A stretch of DNA of 5,600 bases, taken from an uncultured Erythrobacteraceae bacterium. Lineage in GTDB: Bacteria > Pseudomonadota > Alphaproteobacteria > Sphingomonadales > Sphingomonadaceae. The stretch's first letter is position 1. Every line of letters starts with the position of its first letter. A program made the translations under genes and the position numbers. The stretch is from the NCBI GenBank assembly GCA_950071875.1, contig CATMNW010000184.1:1-5600 (forward strand). The letters are read 5' to 3'. Shown piece by piece: positions 1-4,413 of this stretch. The notes beneath the pieces are model-generated. The model ran no database searches, had not been told where the DNA came from, and saw only the letters and a list, made by a program, of their open reading frames with translations.

Positions 1-97
1 CCGCGACGATAACGAACGACATGACGAAAGCCATGATCGTGAAAAAGCGCGTGTCGCTGCGCTTGCGAACGCCTGTTTCGATTGCAGAAGTAGCCAT
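1..97 (-). CDS. N-terminal part of an unrecognised membrane protein (runs off left edge)
   Basis: Reading leftward from the ATG at 97-95, an open frame gives 32 residues before the window ends. The first 17 are polar and basic (MATSAIETG, then RKRSDTR). From about residue 18 the sequence is hydrophobic (FFTIMAFVMSFVIVA), which looks like the first transmembrane helix of an inner-membrane protein with a short cytoplasmic N-terminus. A purine-rich GGGGGGAG (minus strand, 115-108) lies 10 bases before the ATG and supports this start. A good sigma-70-type promoter sits further upstream at 152-179, so the gene can be expressed independently of the DUF4230 gene 83 bases behind it. The family is not recognisable from 32 residues. 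That it is a real gene is inferred from promoter, ribosome binding site and hydrophobic segment together. Confidence 0.65.
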   Translation of the reverse strand, partial: MATSAIETGVRKRSDTRFFTIMAFVMSFVIVA

Positions 98-107
98 GGT
101 GCCTGAT

Positions 108-115
108 CTCCCCCC
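108..115 (-). promoter_or_regulatory. Ribosome binding site for the left-edge membrane protein gene
   Basis: The minus strand reads GGGGGGAG, ending 10 bases before the ATG at 97. The spacing is slightly long but acceptable, and it is the main evidence for the chosen start. Confidence 0.55.
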
Positions 116-151
116 GGGACATGCCAAGCGACCGTGTTCTGTTATCAGTCA

Positions 152-179
152 ATTATGGCGCAACGCGCCCGAAGGTCAA
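152..179 (-). promoter_or_regulatory. Sigma-70-type promoter for the left-edge gene, with a palindrome in its spacer
   Basis: On the minus strand TTGACC (179-174) and CATAAT (157-152) match the -35 and -10 consensus at 5 of 6 positions each, separated by 16 bases. Transcription would start near 145, giving a leader of roughly 48 bases before the ATG at 97. The spacer contains a perfect inverted repeat GGCGC-N3-GCGCC (169-157), whose last base is shared with the -10 box. This is a position where a repressor or MerR-like activator could bind. The elements are visible in the sequence; activity and regulation are inferred. Confidence 0.5.
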
Positions 180-180
180 A

Positions 181-879
181 TCAGGGCGTTTCCTCGTCCT
201 GGAACCTGACGTGGACCGTGACATCGCCATGGCCCGCCACCTGCAGCGGAATGGCCAGGTTCTGGCGCACTGCTTCCTTGGCGGCCTGTCTCGCGAGGCC
301 GAGCACTTCCGGGTTCTTTGCAAAGGCGATGGCCTTGCGTTCGGCCTGCTGCGAATTGTTGCGTGCCAGGTCCGTACTGGCATCGCGGGTAACCCAGGCG
401 CCTTCGGTAAAGACCTTCTGCTGCGCTTCATCGAGGTTGGGGCGCGAAATGCGCAATTGCGGCAGGATTACATCCAGAGTTTCGGTCCGCTCGTTCCAGA
501 GAAAATCCTCGCGGTCCATGCTCGACAGGTCGAGCCGGTATTCGACATTGGCCGGGACGATTGCCGCCTGTCGGCTGGTCAGGACGTCCACCCCCATGAT
601 CCCGCGACGATCCTCGCTTTCGGCGACGACTTCGAAACGTGAGGAAAACACGGTCAGCGAATTCTGCTTTTCGAACGCAAGCATTGCGCTTCCTACAGGA
701 TCGCCTTCCTCCTCGTAGAAGAACGCGCGCCATGCGAGCCAGGCCACCGCTGCCAGCAGGACGATCACGACCATCCAGGGGAACGCCTGCACGCGGGCAA
801 GCGGGACATCACGCCGCATATCGGTGGAGAGCGAATTGCGCTCGGTGCTTCTTTGTTCGGTCTTCAGATTGTTCGCCAT
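181..879 (-). CDS. DUF4230 domain-containing membrane-anchored protein, 232 aa
   Basis: The 232-residue product begins with a polar, positively charged segment (residues 1-33, with RR at 22-23). A single hydrophobic helix follows at about 35-54 (WMVVIVLLAAVAWLAW) and then an acidic EEEGD. There is no signal-peptidase site, so it is probably a signal anchor with the rest in the periplasm. From about residue 75 to the end the sequence has the DUF4230 pattern, with RFEVVAES, RRGIMGVDVL and the YRLDLSSM / LDVILPQLRISRP strands followed by a helical region rich in R, A and E. The biochemical role of DUF4230 is unknown. The ATG at 879 lies 16 bases inside the 3' end of the hydrolase gene behind it, so the two are probably co-transcribed and translationally coupled; only a weak CAGG precedes the start. 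An in-frame ATG at codon 21 is an alternative start that keeps the membrane helix. Family assignment is from recognised pattern, not a search. Confidence 0.85.
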   Translation of the reverse strand: MANNLKTEQRSTERNSLSTDMRRDVPLARVQAFPWMVVIVLLAAVAWLAWRAFFYEEEGDPVGSAMLAFEKQNSLTVFSSRFEVVAESEDRRGIMGVDVLTSRQAAIVPANVEYRLDLSSMDREDFLWNERTETLDVILPQLRISRPNLDEAQQKVFTEGAWVTRDASTDLARNNSQQAERKAIAFAKNPEVLGLARQAAKEAVRQNLAIPLQVAGHGDVTVHVRFQDEETP

Positions 880-1736
880 AGCGAGCCTGAACGTGCAACC
901 AGCCCGCGCTGTTCCAGATCGATAAGGTGCGCTGTTACGGACATTTCCGCCGCCTTGTGCAGTTTTGGATCCAGTCCCTTGTACATTTTTGGAACGAAAT
1001 CAGCGGATTGAAGCGGTCCGTCGGCAAGATGGCGAACGATCTGATTCTCGCGCTGGCGGCGATGGCCGATCATGCCGCGGACCAGTTGGCGGGGTTTTTC
1101 TACCGCTTCACCGTGGGCCGGATAATACACGGTGTCCTCGCGGCCATACAGCTTGTCTAGGCTTTTCATGTAGTCACCCATGTCGCCATCGGGCGGGATT
1201 ACGACGCTGGTGGACCAGCCCATGATATGATCGCCCGTAAACAGTGCACCGCTTTCCTCCAGTGCGAAGCACAGGTGGTTGGAAACATGTCCCGGCGTGG
1301 CCACAGCGGTCAGTGTCCAGCCCGGACCTGTCATCGCTTCGCCGTCCTCCAGCACACGATCGGGATCGTATGTCCGGTCGAAACTGGCATCGGCACGGGG
1401 CCCGCTGTCGTCCAGAACCAGAGGAGCGCAACCGACAACCGGTGCGCCGGTGCGCGCCGCCAGCGTTCTTGCCGCAGGTGAATGATCGCGATGGGTGTGG
1501 GTGCACATGATCGCGCAAACGTGTTCCTCGCCGATGGCCGCATCGAGCGCGAGCAAATGCTCTTTCTCATCGGGGCCGGGGTCGATTACCGCACATCCGT
1601 CGCCCAGCCCGACGATGTAGCTCTGCGTACCGGTGTAGGTGTAGGGCGAAGGGTTGGGGGCGAGCACGCGGCGCACCAGGGGTTCGAGCTGCAAAGCCTC
1701 GCCTGTGGGCCACGGTTTCGGGGGAAGTCCAGCCAT
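864..1736 (-). CDS. MBL-fold metallo-hydrolase with C-terminal winged helix (LACTB2-like), 290 aa
   Basis: Metallo-beta-lactamase-fold enzyme. The metal-binding signature HTHRDH occupies residues 80-85 (H80, H82, D84, H85). The remaining ligands are visible as H150 (TPGH), D169 (FTGDH) and H208 (YPAHGE), so the two-metal site is complete. Residues about 215-288 look like the beta-lactamase-associated winged-helix domain (motifs RRQRENQIV, MSVTAHLIDLEQRGLV). This two-domain layout is that of LACTB2-type proteins; human LACTB2 is a mitochondrial endoribonuclease. Substrate here is unknown: RNA cleavage, a thioester or another ester are all possible. No signal peptide is seen, so it should be cytoplasmic. 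The frame stays open upstream to 2006, but that part lies antisense within glpK. The ATG at 1736 fits the family N-terminus (PPKPWP... APNPSPYTYTGTQ). The only Shine-Dalgarno-like AAGGG is one base from that ATG, too close to be ideal. The 3' end overlaps the DUF4230 gene by 16 bases. Confidence 0.9.
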   Translation of the reverse strand: MAGLPPKPWPTGEALQLEPLVRRVLAPNPSPYTYTGTQSYIVGLGDGCAVIDPGPDEKEHLLALDAAIGEEHVCAIMCTHTHRDHSPAARTLAARTGAPVVGCAPLVLDDSGPRADASFDRTYDPDRVLEDGEAMTGPGWTLTAVATPGHVSNHLCFALEESGALFTGDHIMGWSTSVVIPPDGDMGDYMKSLDKLYGREDTVYYPAHGEAVEKPRQLVRGMIGHRRQRENQIVRHLADGPLQSADFVPKMYKGLDPKLHKAAEMSVTAHLIDLEQRGLVARSGSLWRTI

Positions 1737-1737
1737 G

Positions 1738-1791
1738 CCCTTGCATATGGGGCTTTGCCTGCGCCATGTCACGCTTCGCCATTTGCAAGGG
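1738..1791. repeat. 13-base inverted repeat spanning the divergent hydrolase/glpK gap
   Basis: The left arm 1738-1750 (CCCTTGCATATGG) and right arm 1779-1791 (CCATTTGCAAGGG) are reverse complements at 12 of 13 positions, with a 28-base spacer and arm centres 41 bases apart. Read outward on each strand, both arms give CCATnTGCAAGGG directly before a start codon: the AAGGG of glpK on the plus strand and of the hydrolase on the minus strand. It could be a two-site operator with about four helical turns between half-sites. Alternatively it could form an RNA stem that hides the ribosome binding site in either transcript. The repeat is seen directly; both functions are inference. Confidence 0.6.
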
Positions 1792-1793
1792 AG
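1787..1793 (+). promoter_or_regulatory. Ribosome binding site that fixes the glpK start
   Basis: AAGGGAG lies 5 bases before the ATG at 1799. The earlier in-frame ATG at 1766 has no comparable site, so 1799 is preferred. The first five bases belong to the right arm of the inverted repeat at 1738-1791. Confidence 0.75.
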
Positions 1794-1798
1794 ACAAC

Positions 1799-3262
1799 AT
1801 GGCCGACCGCATCCTCGTTCTCGACGCCGGAACAACCTCCACGCGGGCGATGATATTCGCTCCTGACGGCAGGATGGAGGCGGTCGCGCAGGAAGATCTA
1901 ACACAGCATTATCCCCGACCCGGTTGGGTCGAACACGACGCGGGCGAAATCTGGACCAAGACCCTGTCGTGCGCGCGAGAAGTGCTGGGCGGGCAGCCCG
2001 ATACAATCGCGGCTATCGGGATAACCAACCAGCGTGAAACCGTGGTTGCCTGGGACATCAATACCGGCGATCCGCTGGGGCGGGCAATTGTCTGGCAGGA
2101 CCGAAGAACGGCAGAATTTTGCGCCGGAATGAAAGAATACGGCCACGAGGCCGATGTCCAGAGGCGAACGGGCCTGCTCCTCGATCCGTATTTCTCGGGC
2201 ACGAAGATGCGCTGGATGCTCGATCATGACGAAGCGGTGCGCACAGCCGCCACGAACGGGAGCCTGGCATTCGGAACGGTCGAGAGCTGGCTCGTCTACA
2301 AGCTGTCGGGCGGAACCCATATTTCCGATGCAAGCAATGCCAGCCGCACACTGCTCTTGCCCCTGGACGGTGCGCAGTTCGACGAGGATCTGTGCGAACT
2401 GTTCGGAGTGCCGCTTGCCGCGCTTCCCAAGGTCGTCGACACGCATGGATCGCTGGCGGAATGCCAGGTCGACTGTTTGGGTGCGGCGATCCCGATATGC
2501 GGATTGGCAGGCGATCAGCAAGCGGCAACCATCGGGCAAGGCTGCCTTTCCTTCGGCGAAACCAAGGCGACATACGGGACCGGCGCATTCGTCTTGACCA
2601 ACATGGGACAGGACATTCCGCGTTCGGACAACCGCTTGCTGGGCACTGTGCTCTGTCAGAAGAATGGAGAGCGGACCTACGCGGTCGAAGGCGCGTGCTT
2701 TGTTGCGGGAAGTCTCGTCCAGTATCTGCGTGACCAGCTAGGTCTGATCGGGAATGCCGCGGAAACAGAAGAACTGGCACGATCGATAGAGGATAGCGGG
2801 GAAGTTGTGATCGTACCCGCGCTTGCCGGCCTTGGCGCGCCGCACTGGAAGCCCGAAGCGCGCGGTGTCATCTCGGGTCTCAGCTTCGCCAGTGGAAGGG
2901 CGCAGATCGCACGCGCGGCGCTCGAGGCGATGGCCCATCAGACGCATGACCTTGCCAGCGCGTTTGCCGCGGATGGTGCGCCATGGTCCCGCCTGAAGAT
3001 CGATGGCGGAATGAGCGCCAACGACTGGATGGCACAGGACCTTGCCGATATCCTAGACCTCGAAGTGGAACGGCCCGATTTCATCGAAACGACGGCGCTG
3101 GGGGCGGCCATGCTGGCAGCGGTGGGTTGCGGCATGCATCCCGACCTGGCCAGTGCGGCGAAAGCCATGAGGGGCGGAACCAGCGCTTTCAGGTCCGCGA
3201 TGTCGTCAGATGTACGCGAAGTACGCCTGTCGCGCTATGCACGGGCCTTGTCCGCAGCCTGA
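1799..3262 (+). CDS. glpK: Glycerol kinase, 487 aa
   Basis: ATP:glycerol 3-phosphotransferase of the FGGY family. It makes sn-glycerol 3-phosphate from glycerol in the cytoplasm for glycolysis or phospholipid synthesis. The length of 487 aa is close to the 502 of E. coli GlpK. Visible motifs in order: the phosphate-binding DAGTTSTR (9-16); GWVEHD (42-47); ITNQRE (75-80), whose R79-E80 match the glycerol-binding Arg-Glu pair; DPYFSGTK (129-136); GLAGDQQAA (235-243) with catalytic base D239; YGTGAF (259-264); GLGAPHW (344-350); and the second nucleotide motif DGG (402-404), followed by ERPDFIETTALGAA. The loop just before the catalytic Asp (VDCLGAAIPICG) lacks the GGTR segment that binds fructose-1,6-bisphosphate in E. 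coli. I also see no equivalent of the HPr-phosphorylated His of Gram-positive enzymes, so both controls may be absent. No glpF, glpD or glpR is in the window. It diverges from the hydrolase gene, and its TGA abuts the stop codon of the convergent DUF1465 gene. Confidence 0.96.
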   Translation: MADRILVLDAGTTSTRAMIFAPDGRMEAVAQEDLTQHYPRPGWVEHDAGEIWTKTLSCAREVLGGQPDTIAAIGITNQRETVVAWDINTGDPLGRAIVWQDRRTAEFCAGMKEYGHEADVQRRTGLLLDPYFSGTKMRWMLDHDEAVRTAATNGSLAFGTVESWLVYKLSGGTHISDASNASRTLLLPLDGAQFDEDLCELFGVPLAALPKVVDTHGSLAECQVDCLGAAIPICGLAGDQQAATIGQGCLSFGETKATYGTGAFVLTNMGQDIPRSDNRLLGTVLCQKNGERTYAVEGACFVAGSLVQYLRDQLGLIGNAAETEELARSIEDSGEVVIVPALAGLGAPHWKPEARGVISGLSFASGRAQIARAALEAMAHQTHDLASAFAADGAPWSRLKIDGGMSANDWMAQDLADILDLEVERPDFIETTALGAAMLAAVGCGMHPDLASAAKAMRGGTSAFRSAMSSDVREVRLSRYARALSAA

Positions 3263-3718
3263 TCAGCCCGCGGCGAAAGCCTGCGCAAGGCGGCCATGCA
3301 TTGAAGCGACCGGTGTTTTCGCGCCTCCATCCTTCCGCGGGTTGCCGTGCAACCGCACTATCCGCGCATGAAGACGCTCGCTTTCCTCGATCAAGGTCCG
3401 GGTTTCGGGTTCGAGCCGGGCCAGGTTGTCGGCGTCCGCCCCGCGTTCTTCGGGCAGCGCGTTGCAACGCGCTAGTTGTTGTGCGGAAATTTCGCCGGCG
3501 AGAAAGGCGCGCTGGTTCAGCAGCCAAGCCAGCACCTGCATAACCCGGGTGGTGGTACGCAGCCCTTCGATCGACAAAGCCACGCGCGTCAGGTCGTCGG
3601 TGTCCGCAATGCTTTCATTGTAACGCATGTCGAACGCTGCGCGCGCATCGTCGGCAAGGACGAGAGCCTCGGAATAAAGATCTTCGATAATCTCTTCGTT
3701 CAGGGTGTAGGCTGGCAT
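3263..3718 (-). CDS. DUF1465 family protein, RcdA-like, 151 aa
   Basis: The product is 151 residues, highly charged and mostly helical, with no signal peptide or membrane segment. The N-terminal half (LNEEIIEDLYSEAL 6-19, DDARAAFD 23-30, TRVALSIEGLRTTTRVMQVLAWLLNQ 44-69) is characteristic of the DUF1465 family. Two further helices lie at about 66-88 and 98-124, and a basic Gly-rich tail runs from 125 to the end. DUF1465 is the family of Caulobacter RcdA, a three-helix-bundle adaptor that helps ClpXP degrade CtrA and other cell-cycle proteins. Family membership looks solid; the same role here is inference. The ATG at 3718 has no clear Shine-Dalgarno, but no other ATG or GTG in frame fits the conserved N-terminus. 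It lies 95 bases downstream of the DUF465 gene on the same strand, and its TGA abuts the stop codon of convergent glpK. Confidence 0.85.
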   Translation of the reverse strand: MPAYTLNEEIIEDLYSEALVLADDARAAFDMRYNESIADTDDLTRVALSIEGLRTTTRVMQVLAWLLNQRAFLAGEISAQQLARCNALPEERGADADNLARLEPETRTLIEESERLHARIVRLHGNPRKDGGAKTPVASMHGRLAQAFAAG

Positions 3719-3761
3719 AGACGCGGTCAGATAGGCGCGCTTCGCCCGTCTCGCCAGCAAA

Positions 3762-3792
3762 TTAACAAAAGTTGTCCCGTTATGAAACGCAA
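3762..3792 (-). promoter_or_regulatory. Weak candidate promoter for the DUF1465 gene
   Basis: On the minus strand TTGCGT (3792-3787) is followed 17-19 bases later by the A+T-rich TTTGTTAAT (3770-3762), the only A+T-rich patch in the 95-base gap before the DUF1465 start. The -10 match is poor and cannot be placed exactly, and the gene may instead be read through from the DUF465 gene behind it. Confidence 0.25.
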
Positions 3793-3813
3793 GTCTTCCG
3801 CAAGGATTTGAAA

Positions 3814-4023
3814 TCAGGCGATGATATCCGGCAGCAGCTGATCTTCGATTATGGCTATCCGGTCCTTCAACACCAGTTTGCGCTTCTTGAGCCGCGCCAG
3901 CTGCAACTGGTCCACGAAGCCGCGCTGTTCGCCCGCTTCGACGAGCGCGGAGATCGCAACATCGAAATCGCGATGCTCGCTGCGAAGCAAGGCCAGCCTC
4001 TTGCGCAGTTCCTGTTCGTTCAC
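3814..4023 (-). CDS. DUF465/YdcH family small coiled-coil protein, 69 aa
   Basis: This small cytoplasmic protein is almost entirely helical and charged. It has the DUF465 (YdcH-like) layout: a first helix ELRKRLALLRSEHRDFDVAI (5-24), a short linker, then the family signature RLKKRKLVLKDRI (44-56) and the terminal IEDQLLPDIIA. Function is unknown for the family; a two-helix hairpin is expected. Start choice: the frame is open further upstream but contains no ATG. I chose the GTG at 4023 because GGGGAAG lies 6 bases before it and the resulting 69 aa matches the family's usual 60-70. A TTG at 4080, just after AAAGGG, is an alternative that would add 19 residues not typical of the family. It lies upstream of the DUF1465 gene on the same strand and diverges from a second DUF465 gene. 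Confidence 0.8.
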   Translation of the reverse strand: MNEQELRKRLALLRSEHRDFDVAISALVEAGEQRGFVDQLQLARLKKRKLVLKDRIAIIEDQLLPDIIA

Positions 4024-4029
4024 GTCCAG

Positions 4030-4036
4030 CTTCCCC
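4030..4036 (-). promoter_or_regulatory. Ribosome binding site supporting the GTG start of the minus-strand DUF465 gene
   Basis: The minus strand reads GGGGAAG, 6 bases before GTG at 4023. It decides between this GTG and the upstream TTG codons at 4080 and 4077. Confidence 0.5.
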
Positions 4037-4124
4037 GGATAGTCGCCATCTTCGACCGCTCTGCCGCATGCCTTCAACAAGGCCCTTTGTAAATTCTCAA
4101 TCCTGTGATTTGATGCTCTTCCGA

Positions 4125-4152
4125 AGCGGCTCGTGCCGCATCACGAGTCGCT
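4125..4152. repeat. Strong hairpin in the gap between the two divergent DUF465 genes
   Basis: AGCGGCTCGTG (4125-4135) and CACGAGTCGCT (4142-4152) are reverse complements at 10 of 11 positions. The exception is a G.U pair if plus-strand RNA folds, so the RNA stem would be 11 base pairs with a six-base loop (CCGCAT). No T-run follows on either strand, and terminators are not expected between divergent genes. An operator, or a structured 5' leader ending 34 bases before the ATG at 4187, is therefore more likely. The right arm contains GAGTC, a CcrM-type GANTC site. Confidence 0.6.
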
Positions 4153-4172
4153 CCTGGGTTCGCACAACGTCC

Positions 4173-4179
4173 AAGGAGA
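4173..4179 (+). promoter_or_regulatory. Ribosome binding site that fixes the plus-strand DUF465 start
   Basis: AAGGAGA lies 7 bases before the ATG at 4187. It rules out the longer in-frame GTG start at 4133, which falls inside the hairpin and has no such site. Confidence 0.8.
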
Positions 4180-4186
4180 CACTCAG

Positions 4187-4342
4187 ATGCAATCATCCCA
4201 TGTCGACGCTCTCAAAGCCAAGCACGCCGGTCTGGAGGCCCGCCTGCACGAGGAACAGATCAGGCCCTCTCCCGACATTGCGATGATCCAGCAAATCAAG
4301 AAGCAGAAACTGCGCATCAAGGAAGAACTGGCTTCCTGCTGA
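4187..4342 (+). CDS. Second DUF465/YdcH family small protein, 51 aa
   Basis: This 51-residue helical protein has the compact DUF465 form: a helix HVDALKAKHAGLEARLHEEQ (5-24), a turn RPSPD (26-30), and a second helix ending in the signature IKKQKLRIKEEL (37-48). It resembles the second half of the divergent DUF465 protein (LKKRKLVLKDRI), so the two are distant relatives facing away from each other. No signal peptide or membrane helix is present. Function is unknown. The start is secure because of the strong ribosome binding site. A hairpin at 4355-4381 follows the stop, and ptsP begins 71 bases downstream on the same strand, so limited co-transcription with ptsP is possible. The last residue is a lone Cys (C51). 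Confidence 0.85.
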   Translation: MQSSHVDALKAKHAGLEARLHEEQIRPSPDIAMIQQIKKQKLRIKEELASC

Positions 4343-4354
4343 CATCCGCATTGT

Positions 4355-4381
4355 GGAGGCGGGGCTGCGGGTCCCGCTTCC
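4355..4381 (+). terminator. GC-rich hairpin after the DUF465 gene, possible terminator or attenuator before ptsP
   Basis: GGAGGCGGG (4355-4363) pairs over nine base pairs (one G.U) with CCCGCTTCC (4373-4381) around a nine-base loop. It begins 13 bases after the DUF465 stop. The downstream sequence GCCCCACCAAC has no T-run, so it is not a classical intrinsic terminator. A pause or a Rho-assisted end is possible. A competing fold (GTGG/CCAC outside GGCGG/CCGCC, 4353-4388) also exists. Confidence 0.4.
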
Positions 4382-4399
4382 GCCCCACCAACTATTTGC

Positions 4400-4405
4400 T
4401 ATAGA
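4400..4405 (+). promoter_or_regulatory. Candidate -10 box directly before ptsP
   Basis: TATAGA ends eight bases before the ptsP ATG at 4414, so transcription would start at or within a few bases of the start codon. No good TTGACA-like element is found at the expected distance (4376-4382 reads GCTTCCG), so this is a single-element match. Confidence 0.3.
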
Positions 4406-4413
4406 CTGCGGCC

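Noticed and set aside
98..180. Possible terminator after the DUF4230 gene formed by the GGCGC palindrome
   Set aside because: The stem is only five base pairs with a three-base loop and no T-run follows. It fits better as part of the promoter spacer for the next gene.
121..718. Two overlapping plus-strand open frames of 173 and 194 codons
   Set aside because: Both are antisense to the DUF4230 gene, have no ribosome binding site and give compositions without a recognisable domain.
1766..1798. Earlier in-frame ATG for glpK, adding 11 residues
   Set aside because: There is no ribosome binding site before it, while AAGGGAG is ideally placed for the ATG at 1799, which also gives the usual short N-terminus before the DxGTTST motif.
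1737..2006. Upstream extension of the MBL hydrolase frame by 90 codons
   Set aside because: It would run antisense through the first part of glpK. The extra residues are rich in Arg and Pro and resemble no domain. The family N-terminus begins at the ATG at 1736.
1898..2780. Minus-strand open frames within glpK (213 and 240 codons)
   Set aside because: They are antisense to a gene with every glycerol kinase motif in the plus frame, and no family pattern is visible.
3756..3776. Possible CtrA binding site upstream of the DUF1465 gene
   Set aside because: Only one TTAA (3762-3765) is present. The second TTAA seven bases away on either side is missing, so the TTAA-N7-TTAA pattern fails.
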